From positions 2,052,001 to 2,116,000 of the forward strand of contig NZ_CP104850.1 in the NCBI RefSeq assembly GCF_028864635.1: DNA of 64,000 nucleotides, in the 5' to 3' direction. This document shows positions 6,998-16,670 of the stretch, one piece after another. How positions within the stretch are numbered: position 1 is the stretch's first letter; each line of letters starts with the position of its first letter. The notes under the pieces are model-generated. The model was given only the letters and a program-made list of their open reading frames with translations, was not told the DNA's origin and ran no database searches. The translations under genes and the position numbers were made by a program. The stretch is from Cloacibacterium sp. TD35 (lineage in GTDB: Bacteria > Bacteroidota > Bacteroidia > Flavobacteriales > Weeksellaceae).

Positions 6998-9187
6998 TTG
7001 AAAGATTTACTGCTCATCACTCCTCCATTTACCCAACTCAATACGCCGTATCCTGCAACTGCGTATTTGAAAGGATTTCTCAATACCAAAAATATTTCGA
7101 GTTACCAAATCGATTTAGGAATTGAAGTCATTCTAGAAATTTTTTCTAAAAAAGGAGTAACCCAAATTTTTAACGTAAAGCCCGAAAATTTATCTGAAAA
7201 TGCTCAGAGAATTTTTGCATTGAGAGAAGAATATATCAAAACCATAGATGAAGTTATTGCTTTTCTTCATAACAAAAAACCAACACTTGCAAGACAAATT
7301 TGCAGTATGAATTTCTTGCCAGAAGCTTCCAGATTTAATCATTTAGATGATATGGAATACGCTTTTGGAAACATGGGATTACAAGACAAAGCAAAGCATC
7401 TCGCTACCCTTTACTTAGAAGATTTATCAGATTATATTATAGAAAATATTGATGAAAATTTTGGATTCAGCAGATATGCAGAACGACTAGGAAGAAGCGC
7501 CAATTCATTTGACGAATTGTATGAAAAACTTCAATCAGACAAAACTTTCGTAGATAACTTTACTCTTGAAATTTTAGATAAAAAACTTCTCGAAATGCAG
7601 CCGAAACTAGTTTGTTTTTCTGTTCCGTTTCCTGGTAATTTATATTCAGCGTTTAGATGCGCTCAATACATTAAAAATCATTATCCAAAGATTAAAACAG
7701 CTTTTGGTGGAGGTTTTGCCAATACAGAACTTAGGGATTTAAAAGACAAAAGAGTTTTTGAATTTTTTGATTTTATCACATTAGACGATGGCGAACTGCC
7801 AATAGAATTGCTCTTTGAAAACGTCTGCCATTCTAAACATCGTGAAGCATCTTTATTCAAGCGCACTTTCCTCTTAGAAAACGGAGAAGTTGTTTATAAA
7901 AATAACTCTGATAGACACGATTATAAACAAGTTGAAATTGGGACTCCAGATTACACAGATTTACCTTTAGACCAATATATTTCCGTAATAGAAATTGCCA
8001 ATCCTATGCACAGTTTGTGGAGTGATGGAAGATGGAATAAACTCACGATGGCTCATGGCTGTTATTGGGGAAAATGTACTTTTTGCGACATATCGCTCGA
8101 TTATATCAAAATTTATGAGCCTATTGCTGCCAAAATTTTGGTAGACAGAATGGAAGAACTCATCGAAAAAACAGGAGAAAACGGTTTTCACTTTGTAGAT
8201 GAAGCAGCACCACCCGCTCTGATGCGAGAAGTAGCTCTTGAAATTTTGAGAAGAAAATTGGTTGTGACCTGGTGGACAAACATTAGATTTGAAAAAAGTT
8301 TCACCCGAGATTTATGTTTTTTACTAAAACTTTCAGGTTGTGTAGCGGTTTCTGGTGGTCTAGAAGTAGCTTCTGACAGATTATTGAAACTCATTAACAA
8401 AGGAGTTTCAGTTGCTCAAGTTGCCAAAGTTACCAGAAATTTTACAGAAGCAGGAATTATGGTTCACTCCTATTTAATGTACGGATATCCTACTCAAACA
8501 GAACAAGAAACCATTGATTCTTTGGAAATGGTAAGGCAAATGTTTGAAATGGGTATTTTGCAAAGCGGATTTTGGCATCAATTTGCAATGACCGCGCATT
8601 CTCCTGTTGGAAAAAACCCTGAAGAATTTGGGGTAGTTCCTCATTTGAAAGAGATTACTTTTGCCCACAACGATGTAGAATTTATGGATAAAACCGGAAT
8701 TGATCATACTAAATTTAGTTTTGGACTTAAGAAATCTCTGTTTAATTATATGCACGGAATTTGTTTTGAAAATCCACTGCAAGAATGGTTTGATTTTAAA
8801 ATTCCGAAAACTACCATTCATCCTGATTATATTCACGATTGTCTTTTAGAAGAAGATCACTTTAACACCAAACCAAATGCTAAAATTGTTTGGGCAGGAG
8901 CGAAACCTTTGGTAGAGTTTTTCACGAAGTCAAAAAAAGGAAATTCTTGGGAAATGGCAACACTTACCTTCCATGAAAAGACCAATGTTTTCAGTATCAA
9001 TTTAGAAAAAGAAAAAGCAATTTGGTTGTTAGAAAAAATTGAGGAAATCTCTATTCATTCTGAAAAAAACATAACATTTAATCAGTTAAAAGCGAAATAT
9101 GAATTAGATTTTGATGATTTCGAATTGTTTTGGTATTCTAAGCCGATGCAAATTTTAAAAGAAAACGGAGTTATCTTAACCTTATAA
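6998..9187 (+). CDS. B12-binding-type radical SAM protein of unknown substrate
   Basis: About 729 residues. The N-terminal half resembles a cobalamin-binding Rossmann domain of B12-dependent radical SAM enzymes, starting with a typical ITPPFTQLNTPYPA segment and containing AFGGGFANTELR. The radical SAM core carries the iron-sulfur motif CYWGKCTFC (CxxxCxxC variant with spacing C-4-C-2-C) near residue 350. A GGLE glycine-rich SAM-binding motif and YGYPTQTEQET follow. I chose the TTG at 6998 because the promoter -7 box covers the earlier TTG at 6980. The true start is not certain because no ATG precedes the conserved N-terminus. It is monocistronic, between two terminators. The substrate is unknown; methylation or ring chemistry on a cofactor, lipid or natural product is possible. 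Confidence 0.8.
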   Translation: MKDLLLITPPFTQLNTPYPATAYLKGFLNTKNISSYQIDLGIEVILEIFSKKGVTQIFNVKPENLSENAQRIFALREEYIKTIDEVIAFLHNKKPTLARQICSMNFLPEASRFNHLDDMEYAFGNMGLQDKAKHLATLYLEDLSDYIIENIDENFGFSRYAERLGRSANSFDELYEKLQSDKTFVDNFTLEILDKKLLEMQPKLVCFSVPFPGNLYSAFRCAQYIKNHYPKIKTAFGGGFANTELRDLKDKRVFEFFDFITLDDGELPIELLFENVCHSKHREASLFKRTFLLENGEVVYKNNSDRHDYKQVEIGTPDYTDLPLDQYISVIEIANPMHSLWSDGRWNKLTMAHGCYWGKCTFCDISLDYIKIYEPIAAKILVDRMEELIEKTGENGFHFVDEAAPPALMREVALEILRRKLVVTWWTNIRFEKSFTRDLCFLLKLSGCVAVSGGLEVASDRLLKLINKGVSVAQVAKVTRNFTEAGIMVHSYLMYGYPTQTEQETIDSLEMVRQMFEMGILQSGFWHQFAMTAHSPVGKNPEEFGVVPHLKEITFAHNDVEFMDKTGIDHTKFSFGLKKSLFNYMHGICFENPLQEWFDFKIPKTTIHPDYIHDCLLEEDHFNTKPNAKIVWAGAKPLVEFFTKSKKGNSWEMATLTFHEKTNVFSINLEKEKAIWLLEKIEEISIHSEKNITFNQLKAKYELDFDDFELFWYSKPMQILKENGVILTL

Positions 9188-9192
9188 AAACA

Positions 9193-9222
9193 AAAAACTC
9201 GAGCAAAATTGCTCGAGTTTTT
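9193..9222. terminator. Bidirectional terminator between the radical SAM gene and atpC
   Basis: AAAAACTCGAGCAA and TTGCTCGAGTTTTT form a 14-bp perfect stem with a 2-nt spacer. Both ends carry A/T tracts, so it can stop the two convergent genes. Confidence 0.9.
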
Positions 9223-9240
9223 AATTTATTGTGAAGAATT

Positions 9241-9525
9241 TTAATCACAAAGGATTATTCCTTTATCATTACTAAATTCTACTACACCACTGTTGATTGA
9301 ATAAGAAAAAACACTGTTCTTTTCGTTTTCTTTGGTAAAGAATTTTGCAAAATTTTCATTCTGAATTTCATTCGTGAAAACTCTTACTTTACCATTCACT
9401 AAAGAAGAAACAATAGCGGCGTGGTTTTTCATGATGTGGAAATCACCATTTTTTCCAGGAAGAAGAACTGAATCTACTTCGCCATCAAAAACTACAAATT
9501 CCGGAGTTAATATTTTAATATTCAT
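9241..9525 (-). CDS. atpC: F1Fo ATP synthase epsilon subunit, short form
   Basis: A 94-residue protein matching the N-terminal beta-sandwich domain of the F1 epsilon subunit (LTPEFVVFDGEVDSVLLPGKNGDFHIMKNHA). Epsilon sits on the central stalk with gamma and couples rotation to the Fo ring. Canonical epsilon is about 130-140 residues; here the C-terminal two-helix domain that can inhibit ATP hydrolysis is absent, as in several Bacteroidota. It follows atpD on the minus strand after an 82-bp gap holding a perfect inverted repeat. The remaining atp genes are not in the window, as expected for the split atpDC arrangement of this phylum. Confidence 0.92.
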   Translation of the reverse strand: MNIKILTPEFVVFDGEVDSVLLPGKNGDFHIMKNHAAIVSSLVNGKVRVFTNEIQNENFAKFFTKENEKNSVFSYSINSGVVEFSNDKGIILCD

Positions 9526-9553
9526 TTCTTATAGATTTGAGATATCAGATTAC

Positions 9554-9590
9554 AGATTACAGACAAGTTAAACTCTGATGTCTGTAATCT
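9554..9590. repeat. Perfect 12-bp inverted repeat between atpD and atpC
   Basis: AGATTACAGACA (9554-9565) pairs with TGTCTGTAATCT (9579-9590) across a 13-nt loop. No T tract follows in the atp direction, so it is more like an mRNA processing or stability hairpin, or an intergenic repeat, than a terminator. Confidence 0.7.
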
Positions 9591-9607
9591 AAAATCTTGT
9601 GTCTAAT

Positions 9608-11176
<1,569 letters not shown>

Positions 11177-11220
11177 TCAATATTTTTTTTCATCTTTGCA
11201 CACAGAAAATGTAAGCGGTT

Positions 11221-12147
11221 TTGAAACTCATAGAAGATTTAAATTTTTATCACGAAAAATCTCCTAAAGTTCTTTCTTTAGGAATGTTTGACGGAGTTCA
11301 TCTCGGTCATATTTCCATCATCAATCAATTGAAAAACAAGGCGAAAAAAAATAATTTAGAGACTTCTTTGCTTACCTTTTGGCCACATCCAAGGAAAATT
11401 TTCAACCCAAATGATGACCTTAAACTGCTCAACACTTTAGAAGAGAAACTTTTTTTATTGGAAAAGGCGGGAATTGACATTTTATTTTTACAAAAATTTG
11501 ATGAACACTTCAGAAACTTAACAGGCGAAGAATTTATTCGTGAAATTCTCATCAAAAAACTGAATGTAAAACACATTATCATAGGTCACGACCACGTTTT
11601 CGGGAAAAATAAATCTGGGAACTTCGAACTGCTCCAAAAACTTTCTACCGAATTAGATTTTACTGTAGAGCAACTACAAGCCATCAAAAATGACGATGAT
11701 TTCAATATCAGTTCTACTAAAATCAGAAATTGCTTAGGAAACGGAAACATCGTTGGTGCCAATAAAATGCTGGGTTATTCCTACTCTCTTTCTGGAAAAG
11801 TAATTGACGGAAAAAAACTAGGAAGAACAATAGGTTATCCTACTGCAAATCTAGAAATTAATGAACTGAAACTTTTGCCTAAAAAAGGGGCTTATATTGT
11901 AGAAGTTTTCGTGAAAGACCAATTTTACAAAGGCATGATGAGCATTGGCACTAATCCTACTGTAAATGGAGATAGACTTACTGCAGAAGTGTACATTTTA
12001 GATTTCAATCAAGATATTTATGGCGAGGTAATTACTGTTAAATTCAGAGATTTTCTACATGAAGAAATTAAATTTGAATCGCTAGAAAAACTCATCGAAA
12101 GATTAGATGAAGACAAGGTTTTGACCGAAAATTTTAACTTTAGTTAA
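11221..12147 (+). CDS. ribF: Bifunctional riboflavin kinase / FAD synthetase
   Basis: A 308-residue RibF. The N-terminal adenylyltransferase domain shows LGMFDGVHLGH near residue 20 and IIIGHDHVFGKNKSGN, then the SSTKIR motif around 163-168. The C-terminal flavokinase domain shows GRTIGYPTANL, GAYIVEV and GTNPTV. It converts riboflavin to FMN and then FAD in the cytoplasm. The start is a TTG at 11221, 23 nt after a near-match -7 box (CATCTTTG, 11191-11198). The ATG at 11209 is followed at once by a stop codon. It is divergent from atpD. Confidence 0.95.
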   Translation: MKLIEDLNFYHEKSPKVLSLGMFDGVHLGHISIINQLKNKAKKNNLETSLLTFWPHPRKIFNPNDDLKLLNTLEEKLFLLEKAGIDILFLQKFDEHFRNLTGEEFIREILIKKLNVKHIIIGHDHVFGKNKSGNFELLQKLSTELDFTVEQLQAIKNDDDFNISSTKIRNCLGNGNIVGANKMLGYSYSLSGKVIDGKKLGRTIGYPTANLEINELKLLPKKGAYIVEVFVKDQFYKGMMSIGTNPTVNGDRLTAEVYILDFNQDIYGEVITVKFRDFLHEEIKFESLEKLIERLDEDKVLTENFNFS

Positions 12148-12205
12148 GAGTTAGAATCATATAAATTTTCAATCAGATTTTATAAAATTAGATTCATAGT
12201 TTCTA

Positions 12206-12213
12206 TAGTTTTG
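12206..12213 (+). promoter_or_regulatory. -7 promoter box of the first TerC gene
   Basis: TAGTTTTG matches TAnnTTTG, with its G 22 nt before the ATG at 12235. Confidence 0.6.
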
Positions 12214-12234
12214 TGAAAATCATAAAATAAAACT

Positions 12235-12993
12235 ATGGAAGCAGAAATTATTATTTCTTTACTTACACTTATCGCACTAGAAACCGTTCTAGGAATAGAC
12301 AATGTTATTTTTATTTCTATTTTGGCGAATAAACTACCTGTAAATCAACAAAAAAAAGCCAGAAGAATTGGTTTAGTTCTTGCGGGTATTATGAGACTCG
12401 GTTTACTCCTATTAATAAGTCAAATCATGAAACTAGACCAAGATTTATTTACCGTTTTCGAAACGGGAATTTCTGGTAAAGATTTGATTTTAATTCTTGG
12501 GGGTTTATTCCTACTCTACAAAAGCACCGCCGAAATTTATCATAAAATGGAAGGTGAAGATGGCGATGTAACTAAAACCATGATTGTAACGAGTTTCGGA
12601 CAAGTAATATTCCAAATTTTATTAATGGATTTGGTGTTCTCCGTAGACTCTATCATTACCGCTGTAGGAATGGTAAAAGAAGTTTGGGTAATGTATGTAG
12701 CGGTGATTGTGACGGTGATTATCATGCTATTTGCAGCAGAACCTATCAGCAATTTTGTAAATAAACACCCTGCTTTTAAAGTTTTAGCACTTTCATTCTT
12801 GCTATTGATTGGTTTCTCTTTAATCGTGGAAGGTTTTGGCAAAGAAATCCCGAAAGGTTATATTTACTTTGCGATGGCATTTTCACTTTTGGTAGACATT
12901 ATTCAAATGAAAACGACCAAAAAATCTGAACCTGTACATCTTCACGAACATTATAAAGAAGAAGAACAACATCTTGATAAAGATGTTTTATAA
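12235..12993 (+). CDS. TerC family integral membrane protein
   Basis: A 252-residue multi-pass protein of the TerC/YkoY family. The conserved acidic membrane motif ETVLGIDNVIFISI is at about 16-29, and a second copy of the internal repeat is LMDLVFSVDSIITAVGM. About seven hydrophobic segments are visible. TerC proteins are implicated in metal ion export and, in some bacteria, in tellurite resistance; recent work on relatives points to manganese efflux and metalation of exported proteins. The C-terminus is charged and His-rich (HLHEHYKEEEQHLD). No ter operon partners are nearby, so a tellurite role is not supported. A second TerC gene lies at 35539. Confidence 0.85.
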   Translation: MEAEIIISLLTLIALETVLGIDNVIFISILANKLPVNQQKKARRIGLVLAGIMRLGLLLLISQIMKLDQDLFTVFETGISGKDLILILGGLFLLYKSTAEIYHKMEGEDGDVTKTMIVTSFGQVIFQILLMDLVFSVDSIITAVGMVKEVWVMYVAVIVTVIIMLFAAEPISNFVNKHPAFKVLALSFLLLIGFSLIVEGFGKEIPKGYIYFAMAFSLLVDIIQMKTTKKSEPVHLHEHYKEEEQHLDKDVL

Positions 12994-12996
12994 AAC

Positions 12997-13030
12997 AAAA
13001 AGCATTCAGAAATTTCTAAATGCTTTTTTT
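12997..13030. terminator. Terminator between convergent TerC and MmcQ/YjbR genes
   Basis: AAAAAGCATT and AATGCTTTTT form the stem, with an internal AGAAATTTCT palindrome; a T run follows on the plus strand and an equivalent A/T tract on the other side. It overlaps the stop of the minus-strand gene. Confidence 0.85.
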
Positions 13031-13382
13031 ATGAACTTAAAATCTCTTCTTTTATTTTCTTTGTTAAACTTTCATACACCAATTGATAAGAATCATCAAT
13101 TAGTTTTTTAATGAATTCTGGCTTCAATCCTTCGCAAATTATAGAATTCCAATGCGTTTTGTTCATATGATAAGCTCCTGAAATTTGATAATATTGCTCT
13201 CGCAGTTCTTCATTATAATCTGCTCTATTCTTCACCGAAAAGACCAATGGTTGCTTTTCTAAAGCCATTAATAAAAACATTTTACCACCTACTTTAAATA
13301 CTAAAGTAGTATTATCAAACGGAAAACCTTCCGTAACTCCTTTCTTATTGAGGCAATAATTACGGATTTCTTCAGCTTCCAT
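13029..13382 (-). CDS. MmcQ/YjbR family protein
   Basis: A 117-residue protein of the MmcQ/YjbR family (PF04237-type), with the typical N-terminal EIRNYCLNKKGVTEGFPF, central GGKMFLLM and C-terminal MNKTHWNSI followed by LIDDSYQLV. The fold is CyaY-like and the family is often described as DNA-binding, but no molecular function is firmly established. It is convergent with terC and shares a bidirectional terminator. Confidence 0.85.
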   Translation of the reverse strand: MEAEEIRNYCLNKKGVTEGFPFDNTTLVFKVGGKMFLLMALEKQPLVFSVKNRADYNEELREQYYQISGAYHMNKTHWNSIICEGLKPEFIKKLIDDSYQLVYESLTKKIKEEILSS

Positions 13383-13477
13383 AAAATATTATTATAAATG
13401 ATTGATTGAACGAATTTATTAAAATATTCAAGAAATTTGACTAATTTTAAATCATTAATTTACTAATTCATACTAAT

Positions 13478-14134
13478 ATGAAGGCTTTAATTATAGGAGC
13501 AACTGGCGCTACAGGAAAAGATTTGGTTCAAAAACTAAGTCAAGACAAAGATTTCGAAGAAATTCATGCTTTTGTAAGAAAACCTGTAGAATCTATTTCT
13601 GAGAAAGTGAAATTTCATGTAGTTAATTTCGAAAAGCCAGAAGAATGGAAAGATTTGGTAAAAGGTGATGTCGCTTTTTCTTGCCTCGGAACTACCTTGA
13701 AAGATGCAGGAAGCAAGGAAGCACAGAGAAAAGTAGATTTTGATTATCAATTGCAATTTGCCAAAACTGCCAAAGAAAATGGCGTGGAAGATTTCGTTTT
13801 AGTTTCTGCTTATGGAGCCAATCCTAATTCTAAAATTTTCTACTCTAGAATGAAGGGCGAATTAGAAGAGGAAGTAAAAAAACTTCATTTTAATAAAATT
13901 ACCATTTTCCAACCCGGAATGCTTGATCGAAAAAACACTGACAGAACTAGTGAAGTTTTAGGAGCTAGAATTATAAAATTTGCCAATAAATTTGGCGTTT
14001 TAGAATCTCAAAAACCATTGCCAACAGACATTTTAGCACAAGCTTTAGTGAATTCATCTAAAATAAAATCTTACGGATATTCTAAAATAAAATTAGGCAG
14101 TATTTTCAGTTTTGCCGAAAAAGGAAAAGAATAA
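13478..14134 (+). CDS. NAD(P)-binding Rossmann-fold oxidoreductase, HTATIP2/epimerase-like
   Basis: A 218-residue atypical short-chain dehydrogenase-like protein. The dinucleotide-binding motif GATGATGKDLV is at residues 7-17; a second-strand arginine (FVRKP) suggests NADP preference. LVSAYGAN and FYSRMKGELEEEV (Y-x3-K) occupy the usual catalytic region. It resembles eukaryotic HTATIP2/TIP30-like and bacterial NAD(P)H-binding proteins of unknown substrate. It stands alone, between a divergent MmcQ gene and a convergent peroxidase gene. Confidence 0.8.
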   Translation: MKALIIGATGATGKDLVQKLSQDKDFEEIHAFVRKPVESISEKVKFHVVNFEKPEEWKDLVKGDVAFSCLGTTLKDAGSKEAQRKVDFDYQLQFAKTAKENGVEDFVLVSAYGANPNSKIFYSRMKGELEEEVKKLHFNKITIFQPGMLDRKNTDRTSEVLGARIIKFANKFGVLESQKPLPTDILAQALVNSSKIKSYGYSKIKLGSIFSFAEKGKE

Positions 14135-14140
14135 AAAACA

Positions 14141-14169
14141 AAAAAGCCTCAAAATTTGAGGCTTTTTTT
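14141..14169. terminator. Bidirectional terminator between oxidoreductase and peroxidase genes
   Basis: AAAAAGCCTCAAA and TTTGAGGCTTTTT form a 13-bp stem with a 1-nt spacer and A/T tracts on both sides. It touches the stop of the peroxidase gene. Confidence 0.9.
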
Positions 14170-14704
14170 ATTTAAAATATTTCGTAATAGATTCTGAAGT
14201 AGGTTTCGTAGTACTTACAAAAGTATCTATCAACTCTCCTTTTTCATTGAGCAAAAATTTCTCGAAGTTCCAAAGAATGGTAGTATTTTTTACTCCGTTT
14301 AGTTTTTTGTCTGTTAAAAATTTAAAAATGGGAGCAATATCTTTTCCTTTCACAGAAACTTTAGCCGCCATCGGAAAGGTAACTCCGTAATTCTTTTTGC
14401 AAAAAGCACCTATTTCTTCATTACTTCCAGGTTCTTGCCCACCAAAATTGTTTGCAGGGAAACCTACAATCACCAATTGATCTTTATACGTTTCGTACAA
14501 CTTCTGTAAACCTTCATACTGTGGTGTAAAACCGCATTCTGACGCTGTATTTACAATTAGAATCTTCTTACCTTTAAATTTAGAAAAATCAATTGTTTTA
14601 CCATCTAAAGCTTTCACTTTAAAAGAATGAATAGATTTTGCTTGTTGCGCCTGTAAAGAGAAAAGTCCAAAAAATGCCATGAGAATAATTAATATTTTTT
14701 TCAT
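14168..14704 (-). CDS. Exported glutathione/thiol peroxidase (cysteine type)
   Basis: A 178-residue protein with a signal peptide (about 1-19, ending LFSLQAQ) and a GPx domain. The peroxidatic residue is Cys57 in NTASECGFT, not selenocysteine. The catalytic partners Gln, Trp and Asn are visible in FPANNFGGQEPGSNEEI and ILWNFEKFL. It reduces hydroperoxides, probably with thioredoxin-like donors, in the periplasm. I use the ATG at 14704 rather than the TTG at 14725, because the -7 box at 14723-14730 covers the TTG and the ATG gives a clean signal peptide. Confidence 0.9.
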   Translation of the reverse strand: MKKILIILMAFFGLFSLQAQQAKSIHSFKVKALDGKTIDFSKFKGKKILIVNTASECGFTPQYEGLQKLYETYKDQLVIVGFPANNFGGQEPGSNEEIGAFCKKNYGVTFPMAAKVSVKGKDIAPIFKFLTDKKLNGVKNTTILWNFEKFLLNEKGELIDTFVSTTKPTSESITKYFK

Positions 14705-14722
14705 TTTGATTTTATTTGATTT

Positions 14723-14730
14723 CAAATTTA
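14723..14730 (-). promoter_or_regulatory. -7 promoter box of the peroxidase gene
   Basis: TAAATTTG on the minus strand, with its G 19 nt from the ATG at 14704. It decides the start codon. Confidence 0.65.
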
Positions 14731-14795
14731 TGGATAAAAAAACTGCAAAATCTATAGAAATTGCAGTAATAGAAATTTTTTATCGTAAACCGTTA

Positions 14796-15458
14796 TTAAA
14801 ACTTAAAAGTATTGGCAGGAAACGCTTTGTTGACTTCAATTTTATAAAGAATCATCACGTAATCTCCTTCTTTTTTCGGCGTAGTTGCTTCAATTCTGTA
14901 AGGCATAATTAAATTACTCACCTTTTTAAAATCAGAATAAACCAATGTTTCGTCTTTCTTTTCTTCTTTTAACAGTAAAAAGTTCTGAACATCAAAATAA
15001 TAAATGGTTTTATTCACATTTTTAGTCAGTTCTACCTTATAACAGTCTCTGTCTCCTACTTTTTCTTTACCAAGAACTTGTGCGGTAAAACCTTTGTTCT
15101 CATAATCGATGAAATCTGTGTCAAAGCTTTCTGGAACGTAATTTTTTTGAACCTGAAGTTTATTCACCACGTAATTCATCGCGTAACCATTTTTACCATC
15201 ATACCCTTCGATTACATTTTCTTTATTGCCTATAAATACTACTGTTTTGGTAAGATTAGGTCTTTGCTGATAAATCTTCATCGCATATTCATCATTAACA
15301 CCTAGAATTACTTTTCCTTGTAGAATAATAGAATTCAGCAGTTTCCAGTTGGTTAATCCGCCTGTTAACTCTATATTTTTATCAATAATTTGTTTAGCAG
15401 TTTGCGCCGAATATATGGTGGTTACTAGAATTGTTACGATTAATAATATCTTTTTCAT
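14796..15458 (-). CDS. LolA-like / outer-membrane lipoprotein-sorting-like exported protein
   Basis: A 220-residue protein with a signal peptide (1-18, ending TTIYSAQ). The mature part begins TAKQIIDKNIELTGGL and continues with beta strands including YFDVQNFLLLKEEKK and MPYRIEA. This layout is typical of a Bacteroidota group of LolA/LolB-fold proteins often annotated as outer membrane lipoprotein-sorting proteins. Binding of a lipidic or hydrophobic ligand in the periplasm is inferred. It has its own -7 box at 15480-15487. Confidence 0.65.
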   Translation of the reverse strand: MKKILLIVTILVTTIYSAQTAKQIIDKNIELTGGLTNWKLLNSIILQGKVILGVNDEYAMKIYQQRPNLTKTVVFIGNKENVIEGYDGKNGYAMNYVVNKLQVQKNYVPESFDTDFIDYENKGFTAQVLGKEKVGDRDCYKVELTKNVNKTIYYFDVQNFLLLKEEKKDETLVYSDFKKVSNLIMPYRIEATTPKKEGDYVMILYKIEVNKAFPANTFKF

Positions 15459-15479
15459 TCAATCTTTTTTACGAGATTC

Positions 15480-15487
15480 CAAATATA
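15480..15487 (-). promoter_or_regulatory. -7 promoter box of the LolA-like gene
   Basis: TATATTTG on the minus strand, 22 nt from the start at 15458. Confidence 0.65.
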
Positions 15488-15508
15488 TGATTTTGAAACG
15501 AAAACATC

Positions 15509-15533
15509 TTTAAATTTTCAAATTTTCAAATTA
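15509..15533. repeat. Short TTTTCAAA repeat tract at the 3' end of kdsB
   Basis: Two tandem units of AAATTTTC followed by AAATTAA. A related tract lies at 20514-20544. Both flank minus-strand genes and look like members of a degenerate intergenic repeat family. Confidence 0.4.
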
Positions 15534-16248
15534 ATTTTCTTGCTTTTTCTAAATCTTCGGGAACGTCTATTCCAACGCCTATGAAATCTGTTTCTATCAT
15601 TTTGATTTTCATTCTGTTTTCCAGATAACGAATAGCTTCTATTTTTTCTGAAATTTCAAGTGGAGTCATCGCCAAGTTTGCAAATTTCAACAAAGCTTCT
15701 TTTCTGAAAGCATAAACACCAATATGCTTATAATACAAGTGTTCTACAGAGGTTTCTCTAGGATAAGGAATTACAGAACGGCTGAAATACATCGCAAAAT
15801 TCTGTAAATCTGTAATTACTTTAACATTATTCGGATTTTCGATTTCTTCCTTTTCCTTTAACCTGATTTTAAGCGAAGCTAATGAAATTTCTTTATCAAC
15901 ATCATTTTCAAAAACTTCAATTAATTGTTTCAAAGGCTCAGTTTTCAGGAAAGGTTCATCTCCCTGAACATTAATCACAATATCGCAATCAATATTTTGA
16001 ACCGCTTCTGCTATTCTGTCGCTTCCTGTTTCGTGTTCACCTGTCATTACTGCTTTTCCGCCGATTTTGGTGATTTCTTCAAAGATAATTTCGGAATCAG
16101 TCGCCACGAAAACCTCATCAAATAGCTTAGTTTCGACTACATTTTGGTAAGTAGTAGTAATCACGGTTTTGTCGCCTAAAATCTGCATTAATTTCCCAGG
16201 AAATCTACTTGCAGCATAGCGAGCTGGTATTACAGCGATAATCTTCAT
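15526..16248 (-). CDS. kdsB: 3-deoxy-manno-octulosonate cytidylyltransferase
   Basis: A 240-residue CMP-Kdo synthetase. It activates Kdo with CTP for lipid A inner core assembly. The nucleotide-binding motif is [19 protein letters not shown] at the N-terminus, with [30 protein letters not shown] and the C-terminal [15 protein letters not shown]. It is the last gene of a minus-strand run and immediately follows the four-helix-bundle cassette, whose outer repeat touches its start codon. Confidence 0.95.
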   Translation of the reverse strand: MKIIAVIPARYAASRFPGKLMQILGDKTVITTTYQNVVETKLFDEVFVATDSEIIFEEITKIGGKAVMTGEHETGSDRIAEAVQNIDCDIVINVQGDEPFLKTEPLKQLIEVFENDVDKEISLASLKIRLKEKEEIENPNNVKVITDLQNFAMYFSRSVIPYPRETSVEHLYYKHIGVYAFRKEALLKFANLAMTPLEISEKIEAIRYLENRMKIKMIETDFIGVGIDVPEDLEKARKLI

Positions 16249-16249
16249 T

Positions 16250-16286
16250 TAGTTATAAGTTATGAATTATGAATTATAAGTTATGA
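16250..16286. repeat. Left inverted repeat of the four-helix-bundle cassette
   Basis: An AT-rich imperfect repeat containing TAAGTTATGAATTATGA. Its inverted counterpart lies at 16633-16670. It starts 1-2 nt after the kdsB start codon and overlaps the stop codon of the enclosed gene. Confidence 0.65.
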
Positions 16287-16637
16287 GTTTTTATTTTTTG
16301 TAGTAATGATAATGCTTCTGATTATTTTAAGAATTTCTACAGCAGGATTTTTCAAATCATTGTAAATTTCATCTGAAATATATTCTGTTTCTTTTAATAA
16401 TTCAAGCCAATAGATTGTTTCATCACATTCTTTTTGAGCTATTGAGAATTTATGAATGAAATCCATTTTGCTTTGTGCATTTAACGCTTCTCTTACATTT
16501 GCACCAATTGAAGTTCCTGAACGCAAAATCTGTCTAGATAAAACATATTCTTTGTTTTCATGAGAAAATTTTTTGTAAAAATTTATAATTCTCACGGCAA
16601 ATTCAAAACTCTTCTTTCCTACAATGCTTTCACTCAT
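16281..16637 (-). CDS. Four-helix bundle protein (23S rRNA intervening-sequence protein family)
   Basis: A 118-residue, almost wholly helical protein of the S23/IVP four-helix-bundle family: SFEFAVRIINFYKKF, LSRQILRSGTSIGANVREALNAQSKMDFIHKFSIAQKECDE (signature pieces RSGTSIGANV and KECDE) and TIYWLELL. Relatives are encoded inside 23S rRNA intervening sequences, and the fold is shared with the accessory protein Avd of diversity-generating retroelements. Here the gene sits between an aminotransferase gene and kdsB and is bracketed by inverted repeats that overlap its start and stop codons. This suggests insertion as a small cassette. Its function is unknown; nucleic-acid binding is inferred from the family. 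Confidence 0.85.
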   Translation of the reverse strand: MSESIVGKKSFEFAVRIINFYKKFSHENKEYVLSRQILRSGTSIGANVREALNAQSKMDFIHKFSIAQKECDETIYWLELLKETEYISDEIYNDLKNPAVEILKIIRSIIITTKNKNS

Positions 16638-16670
16638 AATTCATAACTTATAGCTTATAACTTATTTTAG
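16633..16670. repeat. Right inverted repeat of the four-helix-bundle cassette
   Basis: An AT-rich repeat containing TCATAATTCATAACTTA, the reverse complement of part of the repeat at 16250-16286. It overlaps both the start codon of the four-helix-bundle gene and the stop of the upstream aminotransferase gene. Confidence 0.65.
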
